The translations under genes and the position numbers were made by a program. Below, one piece after another: positions 28,901 through 35,212 of a stretch of 50,381 nt of DNA. Position 1 is the stretch's first letter; every line of letters starts with the position of its first letter. A model generated the notes under the pieces. It made no database searches, had not been told where the DNA came from, and was given only the letters and a program-made list of their open reading frames with translations. Source of the DNA: a virus; the IMG/VR virus record IMGVR_UViG_3300046007_011930, positions 1-50,381 of that record, one strand, 5' to 3'.

Positions 28901-29155
28901 TTATTCACCCCCAACCATTTTGTAAAAACGATCTTCAACCCACTTCCAAATAATTTGTTCTGAACCCCAGCAACCTGAAGGCAGTTCGTTGTAGACATAC
29001 TTAACAATGTCACCAAGTGCAGCCAAGTTCTGTGAATCAGCACGACCCACAGCCCCGAACAGATCATTGCTGAGAACTGCAATGAGGAACCCGCCGGGCA
29101 GGATGCGATCATTTACGTAACGATCCAGTGCCGCTTTAGTGTGATCGGGAATCAT
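28901..29155 (-). CDS. Conserved early phage protein
   Basis: An 84-residue protein. The sequence MIPDHTKAALDRYVNDRILP, then GGFLIAVLSNDLFGAVGRAD and IVKYVYNELPSGCWGSEQ is a very common phage and plasmid protein of unknown function. ATG 29155 follows the standard leader with ACGGAGC. Confidence 0.85.
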   Translation of the reverse strand: MIPDHTKAALDRYVNDRILPGGFLIAVLSNDLFGAVGRADSQNLAALGDIVKYVYNELPSGCWGSEQIIWKWVEDRFYKMVGGE

Positions 29156-29185
29156 TTGTTTGCTCCGTTGTGTTAGTGTAGAAGT

Positions 29186-29214
29186 ATTATATGACGGGCT
29201 TTGCAGCCCGTCAA
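29186..29214 (-). promoter_or_regulatory. Early sigma70 promoter with palindromic spacer
   Basis: TTGACG-17 bp-TATAAT. Arms GACGGGC and GCCCGTC fill the spacer. Confidence 0.85.
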
Positions 29215-29237
29215 GTGTGGCTTTTAAGTCACAAATT

Positions 29238-29441
29238 TTATGCAGGGAGAAGTTCAGCGTCAGACATTGCTGAGTGGGACATAAACAAAATTTGCCCCAC
29301 TACGTAATAGTTACGCTGGCGTGATGGCAGGACCTTCGTTATCTTAATGAGCCATCCCGCTTCGCTTATCTCAGTTACATGAGCAACATATAACTCCGTG
29401 CTGACTTTGTTGCCTTCAAACAACGCTTTTAATTGCTGCAT
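29238..29441 (-). CDS. Hypothetical early protein
   Basis: A 67-residue beta-rich protein (LKALFEGNKVSTELYVAHVT, then RQRNYYVVGQILFMSH), possibly a small barrel. Single-gene cassette with a standard leader. Confidence 0.78.
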   Translation of the reverse strand: MQQLKALFEGNKVSTELYVAHVTEISEAGWLIKITKVLPSRQRNYYVVGQILFMSHSAMSDAELLPA

Positions 29442-29471
29442 TTGCTTGCTCCGTTGTGTTAGTGTTCAAGT

Positions 29472-29500
29472 ATTATAGCGGAGTCAGCGTATGCTGTCAA
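29472..29500 (-). promoter_or_regulatory. Early sigma70 promoter
   Basis: Perfect TTGACA-17 bp-TATAAT on the minus strand. A short CAGC/GCTG palindrome straddles the -35 and spacer. Confidence 0.85.
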
Positions 29501-29711
29501 CCGCTGCTTCCACTGTGGCAAAAGTGCCACATTTAGTGCGTATCTCAAACACATTCAGTCTGTCGCAATAATGCACTTCAACTAAGCCCTCAGGCAGTTT
29601 ATGCTTTTTGCGTGCACCTGGGCGATAAGACTGTATAATGTAATCGCCCCTGCTGCCACTTAGCCCACTATCTACATAGCCCAACTTGCGCAATTCCGCG
29701 TCGTAGTTCAT
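29484..29711 (-). CDS. Hypothetical early protein
   Basis: A 75-residue basic protein from ATG 29711 (MNYDAELRKLGYVDSGLSGS, then RGDYIIQSYRPGARKKHKLP). Upstream ATG codons are in the leader. The 3' end contains the -35 of the next promoter. Function unknown. Confidence 0.78.
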   Translation of the reverse strand: MNYDAELRKLGYVDSGLSGSRGDYIIQSYRPGARKKHKLPEGLVEVHYCDRLNVFEIRTKCGTFATVEAAVDSIR

Positions 29712-29740
29712 TTGCTGCTCCGTTGTGTTAGTGTGCAAGC

Positions 29741-29769
29741 ATTATAGCGGGTCTATGCCCGCCCGTCAA
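29741..29769 (-). promoter_or_regulatory. Early sigma70 promoter with palindromic spacer
   Basis: TTGACG-17 bp-TATAAT. Spacer arms GCGGG and CCCGC. Confidence 0.85.
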
Positions 29770-29770
29770 G

Positions 29771-30007
29771 TCAGTACTCTGCTACAAGCTCACCGTTGCC
29801 TTTTTCCCACACAAATACTTTGACCATCTGCTCCATGCCCTCATTAGAGTCAAAGTAGTGGCACTTATAAGCGAACTCACCTGTATTGGTGATCCCTACG
29901 AACTTGCTGGTTCGAATTGAGTCTTTGGGATAGTTCTTCTTTAGAGCTTGTTCTACTTCTTGAGTAGTTAGTCCAGAACAACGAACGATAGAATCTACTG
30001 TGATCAT
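29771..30007 (-). CDS. Hypothetical early protein
   Basis: A 78-residue protein from ATG 30007 with AGGAG upstream (MITVDSIVRCSGLTTQEVEQ, then NTGEFAYKCHYFDSNEGMEQ). The N-terminus looks like a helix-turn-helix-type bundle, the rest beta. Function unknown. Confidence 0.78.
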   Translation of the reverse strand: MITVDSIVRCSGLTTQEVEQALKKNYPKDSIRTSKFVGITNTGEFAYKCHYFDSNEGMEQMVKVFVWEKGNGELVAEY

Positions 30008-30036
30008 TTTTACTCCTATTTGTTTAGTGTTCAAGT

Positions 30037-30065
30037 ATTATAGCGGTCTTTGATTGGGTTGTCAA
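30037..30065 (-). promoter_or_regulatory. Early sigma70 promoter
   Basis: Perfect TTGACA-17 bp-TATAAT on the minus strand for the gene at 29771. Confidence 0.85.
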
Positions 30066-30093
30066 CTGTTGTATTTGGGCAACATTCTGGCAC

Positions 30094-30315
30094 TTAGGCC
30101 AACCACCTCCATAGTCCCAATGCGCATACTGTAATGGCAACAACGTTAACAGTCAATTGTGGCTTATTTGCTACACGTATAGTCCAGATCAAGAACGCAA
30201 TAGTACCTAGAGTGAATGCTAAGATGTTCCACCCATCAGCACCAATTGCGTTCAGTGTATGACCTAGAATGATAAAGACTGCTCCAACCCACTGTAGTAC
30301 TTCATTTGATTTCAT
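30094..30315 (-). CDS. Small membrane protein, three transmembrane segments
   Basis: A 73-residue protein with three hydrophobic segments (VLQWVGAVFIILGHTLNAIG, NILAFTLGTIAFLIWTI and LTVNVVAITVCALGLW). It shares its start base with the end of the upstream gene. Likely inner membrane; no family recognised. Confidence 0.75.
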   Translation of the reverse strand: MKSNEVLQWVGAVFIILGHTLNAIGADGWNILAFTLGTIAFLIWTIRVANKPQLTVNVVAITVCALGLWRWLA

Positions 30316-30572
30316 TAAGCAGCAAACCTTGCATAGCGACGGATGGGTGTTGGATCTTGATAGACCTCATCCAACTCATAATTAATATTTTGTTTCTTAA
30401 GCTCTTGCAGCAAGAGATAAGCATCGCAGTCCTCTTCCAAGTAGGCCATATCACCTTTGAGGTAACTGTATTGAGATACCTTACTGGCAATGCCCATTGC
30501 ACGAACAAAACTGATCGGCACTTCAAGCCAACCATGCCCGGGATCACTGATAAAGCGGAACTTGATATCCAT
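30315..30572 (-). CDS. Conserved early phage protein
   Basis: An 85-residue protein. FISDPGHGWLEVPISFVRAM and YSYLKGDMAYLEEDCDAYL form a pattern familiar from T4-like and other phages, where the conserved SDPGHGWL and LEEDCD are typical. Function unknown. Confidence 0.82.
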   Translation of the reverse strand: MDIKFRFISDPGHGWLEVPISFVRAMGIASKVSQYSYLKGDMAYLEEDCDAYLLLQELKKQNINYELDEVYQDPTPIRRYARFAA

Positions 30573-30574
30573 GT

Positions 30575-30730
30575 TTAGATCTCCGTGATAATGTCGCGAA
30601 TCTCACTGTCATAAATCTTTTCATGCCGGAACCCGTAATCCATCTCCTGCACTACTTGATGCACATCGGCACCCTCGTCAATCCACAGTGTAACAACAAT
30701 TTGAACTGGGATCTTGTCATCGTGATACAT
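30575..30730 (-). CDS. Small early protein (51 residues)
   Basis: A 51-residue protein (MYHDDKIPVQIVVTLWIDEG, ending YDSEIRDIITEI), acidic. AAAGGACTTAGC precedes the ATG. It starts 11 nt after the stop of the gene at 30742. Function unknown. Confidence 0.7.
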   Translation of the reverse strand: MYHDDKIPVQIVVTLWIDEGADVHQVVQEMDYGFRHEKIYDSEIRDIITEI

Positions 30731-30741
30731 GCTAAGTCCTT

Positions 30742-30993
30742 TCAATAGTGATGGCGTGAGCCAACGTAGTTGAAGTCATCCAGTGCATCTTCAACTTCTT
30801 CGTCAGTGAGTTCATCTTCATCATCTTCTGAGAAGCGTGGGCTGAGTTCGTTGCTGTCCAGCATATCACGCACCTCATCAGTGCTCATGTACACCAGTGC
30901 CGCAGTGAGCAAACTCTCTGCAGAGATAAGCCCGTCGTTTACAAGACCCAATGCAAAGTCTCTGGGATCTTTGCGGAATAAATCTTTGTCCAT
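30742..30993 (-). CDS. Conserved acidic early protein
   Basis: An 83-residue very acidic protein (SEDDEDELTDEEVEDALDDF) with an N-terminal helical part (DFALGLVNDGLISAESLLTA). The acidic C-terminus could mimic DNA, an idea from charge only. It heads a four-gene operon with 30575, 30315 and 30094. Confidence 0.8.
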   Translation of the reverse strand: MDKDLFRKDPRDFALGLVNDGLISAESLLTAALVYMSTDEVRDMLDSNELSPRFSEDDEDELTDEEVEDALDDFNYVGSRHHY

Positions 30994-31023
30994 CTTGTTG
31001 CTCCGTTGTGTTAGTGTAGAAGT

Positions 31024-31052
31024 ATTATAGCGAGCTTTGAGCCCGCTGTCAA
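31024..31052 (-). promoter_or_regulatory. Early sigma70 promoter with near-palindromic spacer
   Basis: TTGACA-17 bp-TATAAT. Arms AGCGGGC and GCTCGCT pair with one mismatch. Confidence 0.85.
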
Positions 31053-31061
31053 GTGTGGCAC

Positions 31062-31421
31062 TTACGCCGCATACCGATAACCGCGATAGTCACCGTTACG
31101 ACGACCTTTCTCGCTGTGACAAGTTTCGCACAACTCTTCACAATTGCTGGGGTGATTATTGTAATAGTCACCGTCTTTGTGATCAATATGAGTTTTGATT
31201 TTAAAACCGTCCCGCACCACTGATTCCCAATTGATATAGCAACGAAAACCCAAATGCCCGTCAACATTGCTACAAAGACCTTTTCTGAACGGAACAATAC
31301 CTTGATCAAACGGGCGAGCACCATAACCTGCCTTATGGCAAGCCCAGCAAACCGGACGAAGACGGTGACCACTGTTAGCCACCGGACGCAGACAACCGTT
31401 GTTGATGCATGTGGGCAGCAT
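31062..31421 (-). CDS. HNH endonuclease
   Basis: A 119-residue zinc-binding HNH nuclease. C-x2-C-type pairs (CWACHKAG near 25-30; CEELCETCHSEKG near the end) surround the active-site stretch HIDHKDGDYYNNHPSN. The size and single domain fit a phage homing or genome-processing nuclease. It ends in the GTGGC/GCCGC hairpin region. The leader has AAGGAGC. Confidence 0.85.
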   Translation of the reverse strand: MLPTCINNGCLRPVANSGHRLRPVCWACHKAGYGARPFDQGIVPFRKGLCSNVDGHLGFRCYINWESVVRDGFKIKTHIDHKDGDYYNNHPSNCEELCETCHSEKGRRNGDYRGYRYAA

Positions 31422-31447
31422 CTTGTTCGCTCCTTCAAAGTTAGAAG

Positions 31448-31476
31448 ATTATAGCAGTGATCTATGTCACTGTCAT
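31448..31476 (-). promoter_or_regulatory. Early promoter with palindromic spacer
   Basis: ATGACA-17 bp-TATAAT. Arms CAGTGA and TCACTG form a palindrome across the spacer. Confidence 0.75.
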
Positions 31477-31504
31477 CTATGGCGAAAAAGCAACAACTAG
31501 GAAC

Positions 31505-31572
31505 TCTGCTTAGGGGCGCCTTGTTTGGTCGTTTAAGCCACCCGGTACACCCGGGTGAATCCCCCTTCTTGT
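31505..31572. other. Hairpin-containing gap between cassettes
   Basis: Contains a strong inverted repeat, CACCCGG (near 31539) with CCGGGTG, and a 5-nt loop. It lies 3' of the gene at 31573 on the minus strand; no T-run follows. Possibly a transcript-end stem. Confidence 0.45.
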
Positions 31573-31914
31573 TTAATCCAACCGCGATCCAGCGTAAGCA
31601 TTGAAGCCATACTTCTTGAACACTTGGGCAGCTGCCTCAGCACCCGCTTCCAAAGTATCCACATTCTGTACAGGGAACTTGCTGGGATTCCACATCTGCA
31701 ATCCACCACCATACGCTTTTCGGATACCAGCGGCACTCAGCGCCTTACCAATCCGCGTATTGCCTTTGATGCCGTAGATGTTAACCCAAGCAAAACCACA
31801 GGCAAACTGATCGCGCCCACCCAAACGCTCTTGGAAGAACTTGGCCGCGGCACTGTGGGCTGCTTCTTGTGCTTCACGAACAATCCCGGGAATCATTTCT
31901 GCTGTAACGTTCAT
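31573..31914 (-). CDS. Conserved early phage protein
   Basis: A 113-residue protein from ATG 31914 (MNVTAEMIPGIVREAQEAAH, then QFACGFAWVNIYGIKGNTRI). Ala-rich helices surround a Gly/Trp-rich core (GLQMWNPSKFPVQNVDTLEA). The pattern is common in phages as a hypothetical protein. The leader ATGs upstream are untranslated. Confidence 0.82.
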   Translation of the reverse strand: MNVTAEMIPGIVREAQEAAHSAAAKFFQERLGGRDQFACGFAWVNIYGIKGNTRIGKALSAAGIRKAYGGGLQMWNPSKFPVQNVDTLEAGAEAAAQVFKKYGFNAYAGSRLD

Positions 31915-31943
31915 CTTCAACTCCGTTGTGTTAGTGTTCAAGT

Positions 31944-31972
31944 ATTATATGACAGGGACTAAGCCCTGTCAA
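31944..31972 (-). promoter_or_regulatory. Early sigma70 promoter with palindromic spacer
   Basis: TTGACA-17 bp-TATAAT. Arms GACAGGG and CCCTGTC, with a different loop from the promoter at 21170. Confidence 0.85.
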
Positions 31973-31986
31973 CTGTGGCACTTTGA

Positions 31987-32358
31987 CTACACCGTGATCT
32001 TGTAACCGCGGGCTTTGAGTCGCTTGATCGCCGCTTGATCTTCTTCTTCACGTGCACGCTCACGGTCAATGGTGTTCTTCTCGTCAAAGGTATCCTCAAC
32101 CTTATCGAATACAGGGCGGATCACATGAATGCTCTCAGCCACAGCATCCAGCATAAGATCGCGATCAATATATTGCATCAGGAACTTGGTGAATTCTTTT
32201 TGGAACTTAGCATCAGACATGGTCTGTTCGATCAGAGCCTTACGGGTAGGAATACCCGAAGCCTTGATCACTGCCGCGTCATAGTAGTTGAACAATTGCT
32301 CATCGAGAAAGTCACCAATTACTTTACGAACTTCTGCGTCTTTAAGGGTAAGTTCCAT
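31987..32358 (-). CDS. Conserved helical early protein
   Basis: A 123-residue helical, highly charged protein (MELTLKDAEVRKVIGDFLDE, ending RAREEEDQAAIKRLKARGYK). Standard leader with GGAGC before the ATG. Probably a coiled-coil or helical bundle; function unknown. Confidence 0.8.
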   Translation of the reverse strand: MELTLKDAEVRKVIGDFLDEQLFNYYDAAVIKASGIPTRKALIEQTMSDAKFQKEFTKFLMQYIDRDLMLDAVAESIHVIRPVFDKVEDTFDEKNTIDRERAREEEDQAAIKRLKARGYKITV

Positions 32359-32388
32359 TTCGTTGCTCCGTTGTGTTAGTGTTCAATG

Positions 32389-32417
32389 ATTATAACTAAG
32401 TTCTACTACGTCGTCAA
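32389..32417 (-). promoter_or_regulatory. Early sigma70 promoter
   Basis: TTGACG-17 bp-TATAAT on the minus strand. The GTGGC/GCCAC hairpin upstream holds the stop codon of the gene at 32427 in its loop. Confidence 0.83.
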
Positions 32418-32426
32418 GTGTGGCTT

Positions 32427-32651
32427 TTATGCCACCCAATCATAAGACTTCTCAAAGATCTCGCGATCGCAGATGTATAGTTCGCCTTCAATACCACGCA
32501 TGAGGTAATCACCTGCTTTACCCTGCTTGAAGTTTCCTTCCAGCGTATTGACTCGAAAATCTTCTGTGATCTGTTTAGCATGAACAATGATAGGCCGCTT
32601 GCGGCACCCTGCCATACCATCCACCACTTCAAAAGTATCAAAAGTTTTCAT
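32427..32651 (-). CDS. Conserved phage protein
   Basis: A 74-residue protein from ATG 32651, with GGAGTTCC upstream. KTFDTFEVVDGMAGCRKRPI, then VNTLEGNFKQGKAGDYLMRG and EGELYICDREIFEKSYDWVA resemble a widespread phage family with TLEG and GDY(L/I)-x-G signatures. Function unknown. The last codons and stop form the loop of the cassette-closing hairpin. Confidence 0.82.
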   Translation of the reverse strand: MKTFDTFEVVDGMAGCRKRPIIVHAKQITEDFRVNTLEGNFKQGKAGDYLMRGIEGELYICDREIFEKSYDWVA

Positions 32652-32818
32652 TGGAACTCCAGTAGATCTGCTACTTCGTTTGAATATAGATAACTCAAGG
32701 TCTTCCATACTGAGTCTGTGACACTATTAAAATCACGAAACTGAGTATACAAGTTCTTAAACCAAAACTCGTCACCGCGAGCCTCTGCATACCGCTCTGC
32801 TCGCTTTAGGTATTCCAT
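32648..32818 (-). CDS. Small early protein
   Basis: A 56-residue protein from ATG 32818 (MEYLKRAERYAEARGDEFWF, ending YLYSNEVADLLEFQ), all helical. Overlaps the downstream gene by ATGA. Function unknown. Confidence 0.75.
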   Translation of the reverse strand: MEYLKRAERYAEARGDEFWFKNLYTQFRDFNSVTDSVWKTLSYLYSNEVADLLEFQ

Positions 32819-32847
32819 TTTGGACTCCGTTGTGTTAGTGTCCAAGT

Positions 32848-32876
32848 ATTATAGCGGGCATTGAGCCCGCTGTCAA
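32848..32876 (-). promoter_or_regulatory. Early sigma70 promoter with palindromic spacer
   Basis: Perfect TTGACA-17 bp-TATAAT. Arms AGCGGGC and GCCCGCT pair completely. Confidence 0.87.
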
Positions 32877-32882
32877 CCGTTG

Positions 32883-33158
32883 TTAAGATGCCACACTAAG
32901 CATGTTAGCCGGCACTCGCCACCGCATGGAGCCAGTATTCACTGTGATGAACTTACGTCCGATCTTCTCTACACGACCTTTCTGCCCCATAGGGTTACGA
33001 CCACTATGCCAACTTACCTGATCACCCAGTTGAATTGCACGGATCTTCTGCCGCTGTAGATTACCACGAACGAACTTGACCGCATTGACGATAGTGTCCA
33101 ACTCGTCGTTTGACCAGTGCCCGCGAATGATCTGCTGTGTAATATCTTGAACTGACAT
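32883..33158 (-). CDS. KOW/SH3-like small protein
   Basis: A 91-residue protein from ATG 33158, where GGGGGATTACTGAA lies upstream. An N-terminal helical part (MSVQDITQQIIRGHWSNDEL) is followed by a KOW-like barrel (LGDQVSWHSGRNPMGQKGRV, then RKFITVNTGSMRWRVPANML). KOW barrels often bind RNA or ribosomal proteins. Coupled to the gene at 33160. Confidence 0.75.
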   Translation of the reverse strand: MSVQDITQQIIRGHWSNDELDTIVNAVKFVRGNLQRQKIRAIQLGDQVSWHSGRNPMGQKGRVEKIGRKFITVNTGSMRWRVPANMLSVAS

Positions 33159-33159
33159 T

Positions 33160-33402
33160 TCAGTAATCCCCCAAGTCATATTGATCTTCATACCAGGAAT
33201 CCGGATCTGGAATGTATTCCTCATCACTATCACGCTCGATGTGATCGTAATCCGCTGTCTCAGCCAGCAGCTCCTGCTCGCAAAGCATATCCCACGCTTC
33301 GTTAACCCAACTCACTGGCACTTCATGCTTGTGAGCAATCTCCGCAAAACTCAAAAACCCATCGCGGATATCGTTTTGAATCGCTGTAGTCAAATCACGC
33401 AT
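33160..33402 (-). CDS. Early protein with helix-turn-helix-like start and acidic tail
   Basis: An 80-residue protein from ATG 33402 (MRDLTTAIQNDIRDGFLSFA, then EIAHKHEVPVSWVNEAWDML). FAEIAHKHEVPVSWVNEAW fits a helix-turn-helix. The tail is acidic (DYDHIERDSDEEYIPDPD). Function unknown. Confidence 0.75.
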   Translation of the reverse strand: MRDLTTAIQNDIRDGFLSFAEIAHKHEVPVSWVNEAWDMLCEQELLAETADYDHIERDSDEEYIPDPDSWYEDQYDLGDY

Positions 33403-33431
33403 CTCAGGCTCCGTTGTGTTAGTGTTCAAGT

Positions 33432-33460
33432 ATTATAGCGAACAGTGAAGAACTTGTCAA
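33432..33460 (-). promoter_or_regulatory. Early sigma70 promoter
   Basis: Perfect TTGACA-17 bp-TATAAT on the minus strand. Confidence 0.85.
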
Positions 33461-33639
33461 TTGTGGCTACGTTGCCACGACCGGAACTCTCGCCGCAACC
33501 ACCACTTGTACCTACCAAAGTACTCAGCACTCAGGTAGAGCGGACTGCGACCAGTCCAAGCCTCAACTTCGTCGCAGTGCTCATACCACTTCTGCTGGCA
33601 CCACATCCTGAACGGCTTAGCAGTCCGGGTCATAATCAT
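33457..33639 (-). CDS. Conserved small early protein, Trp/Arg-rich
   Basis: A 60-residue protein (MIMTRTAKPFRMWCQQKWYE, then VEAWTGRSPLYLSAEYFGRY). WYEH...EAWTG...YF-x2-YKWWL is a pattern recalled from other phages. ATG 33639 or 33633 could be used. It overlaps the end of the gene at 33617 and closes at a GTGGC/GCCAC hairpin. Confidence 0.75.
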   Translation of the reverse strand: MIMTRTAKPFRMWCQQKWYEHCDEVEAWTGRSPLYLSAEYFGRYKWWLRREFRSWQRSHN

Positions 33640-33886
33640 ACCACTCCTGCGCTTCACTGGGCTGACCGTCTCCCTGCTCCATCTGCTCAACTTGCTCTTG
33701 CAAGTCATCGCTCAAGTTCATAAAGTCCTCGCACATGTTAAACAGTTCCTGGAACGCACGCCGCTCGTGCTGTGTCATATCAAGCAGGAACTCTACACCT
33801 TCCTCTTGCATTGCTTCTACTACTTGCCGCATAGCAGCAAGAGTGTTCTCGCACATGCAATACGACATATTTGGGTAGTTACTCAT
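33617..33886 (-). CDS. Conserved acidic early protein
   Basis: An 89-residue protein (MSNYPNMSYCMCENTLAAMR, then LDMTQHERRAFQELFNMCED). MSYCM-x-ENT at the start and ERxAFxxLxxxCxxF are typical of a common aquatic-phage family. The C-terminus is acidic and Gln-rich. Function unknown. Confidence 0.82.
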   Translation of the reverse strand: MSNYPNMSYCMCENTLAAMRQVVEAMQEEGVEFLLDMTQHERRAFQELFNMCEDFMNLSDDLQEQVEQMEQGDGQPSEAQEWYDYDPDC

Positions 33887-33916
33887 TTGCTTGCTCCTTT
33901 GTGTTAGTGTTCAAGT

Positions 33917-33944
33917 ATTATAGCACTACTACAGACTCTGTCAA
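33917..33944 (-). promoter_or_regulatory. Early sigma70 promoter inside a coding end
   Basis: TTGACA-16 bp-TATAAT. The whole promoter lies within the last codons of the gene at 33918, whose TAA stop is part of the -10. Confidence 0.8.
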
Positions 33945-34067
33945 CTGTTGCTCAAAAGCCACAATCTGGCACTCCAAGTTGATCTCCTCCAACTCGTCAA
34001 GCCACCTATTGTACTCGTACTCGAACTCCATGATATCTTCCGCAGTCATGTACTCTGGATAACGCAT
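33918..34067 (-). CDS. Small early protein, paralogue of 35911
   Basis: A 49-residue protein (MRYPEYMTAEDIMEFEYEYN, then LEEINLECQIVAFEQQLTES). It matches the protein at 35911 over its full length. ATG 34067 follows ACGGAGTC of the leader. The 3' codons double as the promoter of the next gene. Confidence 0.8.
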   Translation of the reverse strand: MRYPEYMTAEDIMEFEYEYNRWLDELEEINLECQIVAFEQQLTESVVVL

Positions 34068-34097
34068 CTTTGACTCCGTTTTGTTTACTGTACCAAT

Positions 34098-34126
34098 ATT
34101 ATAGCGAAAATGAATATTCTTGTCAA
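34098..34126 (-). promoter_or_regulatory. Early sigma70 promoter
   Basis: Perfect TTGACA-17 bp-TATAAT on the minus strand. Confidence 0.85.
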
Positions 34127-34134
34127 CCGAATTT

Positions 34135-34407
34135 TTAATGCAGATCAACTTGAACTTGACGGAAACCTTGGGCACCGACTACGACACCAGTGGGCAGAGT
34201 TTCCCCACGCACACTGGCAACACTGCGATCATGAGCCAACTTTGCCAATGCTGACCAAACACTTACTCGGGCATCACTTGTGGCAAATTGTTCTGACATT
34301 TGTTGGATCGTGATCACCATCCCGATACCCTCACCACTGTTAGAGGTAAGGATGAAGCGAAACTTCTGACTATTCTTGAAACCTTCGATGATAGTTTTGG
34401 TACGCAT
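34135..34407 (-). CDS. Hypothetical early protein
   Basis: A 90-residue protein (MRTKTIIEGFKNSQKFRFIL, then EGIGMVITIQQMSEQFATSD). A strand-rich start leads into an Ala/Ser helix (VWSALAKLAHDRSVASV). AAGGAAG precedes the ATG. Function unknown. Confidence 0.8.
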   Translation of the reverse strand: MRTKTIIEGFKNSQKFRFILTSNSGEGIGMVITIQQMSEQFATSDARVSVWSALAKLAHDRSVASVRGETLPTGVVVGAQGFRQVQVDLH

Positions 34408-34418
34408 AACAGACTTCC

Positions 34419-34646
34419 TTAGGCCAGATGGGTTTTAACACGAATATAATTAGAGGTACGATAAACTTTATTAGTGTACCCGTTGAGGATAAAGGTGCTC
34501 AGTGCGTGACCGTATTGGTCGCTAGTTGCATACCCTACTACAATACGAACAGATTTGTCTTTATTTCCTCGGCTTTTATCTGTTGCAACAGGAATGATGC
34601 CGCAAGATTGAAAGACACTACGAACTTGTTTTGTATTGGCAAGCAT
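34419..34646 (-). CDS. Hypothetical early protein, paralogue of 19241
   Basis: A 75-residue protein sharing MLA-x-TK-x-VR at the start and GYTNKV-x-RTS...YIRV at the end with the protein at 19241. The middle differs (GNKDKSVRIVVGYATSDQ). Two copies 15 kb apart indicate expansion by duplication. Confidence 0.8.
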   Translation of the reverse strand: MLANTKQVRSVFQSCGIIPVATDKSRGNKDKSVRIVVGYATSDQYGHALSTFILNGYTNKVYRTSNYIRVKTHLA

Positions 34647-34677
34647 TTGATGTTCCGTTTTGTGTTAGTGTAGAAGT

Positions 34678-34706
34678 ATTATAAGGTCTTTTGACCTCTC
34701 GGTCAA
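34678..34706 (-). promoter_or_regulatory. Early sigma70 promoter with palindromic spacer
   Basis: TTGACC-17 bp-TATAAT. Spacer arms AGGTC and GACCT with an AAAA loop. Confidence 0.83.
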
Positions 34707-34930
34707 CCAATAAGAACAACAGATTTGGAGTCAGAATCCATTTCATCACAGTCATACTCTACAACCTTGTGCATACGGTGGTAGTCGCTGTAATTGACTT
34801 GGCCTTCGTAGATCTCGCTGACTTGAGGTGCAACCTGAGTGCGCCAGTGATCGCCGTAGCGGTAAGAGAAGTGAACTTCCGCATCCTGAGGCATCTGCTT
34901 GAGCGCATCAATTAGATCTGCTACATTCAT
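34703..34930 (-). CDS. Conserved early phage protein
   Basis: A 75-residue protein (MNVADLIDALKQMPQDAEVH, then FSYRYGDHWRTQVAPQVSEI). The MPQDAEV...Y-x-Y-G-D-H-W-x-T pattern is frequent among phage hypothetical proteins. Its stop is next to the -35 of the next promoter. Confidence 0.82.
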   Translation of the reverse strand: MNVADLIDALKQMPQDAEVHFSYRYGDHWRTQVAPQVSEIYEGQVNYSDYHRMHKVVEYDCDEMDSDSKSVVLIG

Positions 34931-34961
34931 CGCCTGCTCCGTTTTGTGTTAGTGTTCAAGT

Positions 34962-34990
34962 ATTATACTGTTATCCCACCACGCCGTCAA
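34962..34990 (-). promoter_or_regulatory. Early sigma70 promoter inside a coding end
   Basis: TTGACG-17 bp-TATAAT. The -35 and most of the spacer are the last codons of the gene at 34971. Confidence 0.8.
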
Positions 34991-35141
34991 CTGTGGCAAG
35001 ATCGCAACGAATCACAATATCATAACCTAGACCACCCCAATTGATGAAACTTGTCCGCACTAAACGGGCTTCCTCCAGAGATTCGCAGACCAAACGAACT
35101 ACTTCGCCCCCATGCTTGATGATCACAAACCACTGTTCCAT
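34971..35141 (-). CDS. Small early protein (56 residues)
   Basis: A 56-residue protein (MEQWFVIIKHGGEVVRLVCE, ending IRCDLATVDGVVG). A likely small alpha/beta fold (VIRCDLATV). AAGGAGC precedes the ATG. The C-terminal codons form the next promoter. Confidence 0.7.
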   Translation of the reverse strand: MEQWFVIIKHGGEVVRLVCESLEEARLVRTSFINWGGLGYDIVIRCDLATVDGVVG

Positions 35142-35163
35142 GATCGCTCCTTACAGTTCAAGT

Positions 35164-35191
35164 ATTATAGCACCACAGTCAACACAGTCAA
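35164..35191 (-). promoter_or_regulatory. Early sigma70 promoter
   Basis: TTGACT-16 bp-TATAAT on the minus strand. TTGACTGTG is tandemly repeated at the -35. Confidence 0.78.
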
Positions 35192-35212
35192 CTGTGGCAC
35201 TACTACAACAGA

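Noticed and set aside
28039-33944. Regularly repeated intergenic sequence as a possible CRISPR array
   Set aside because: Repeats contain promoter boxes, are separated by genes of varied size, and lack uniform spacers; they are promoter cassettes.
18180-34175. N-terminal extensions such as MMNTTEH, MNTNTTE and MDTNTTES on early genes
   Set aside because: These are the translated conserved leader (ATGAACAC...ACGGAGC). The ribosome binding site lies inside them, so the real start is the next in-frame start codon.
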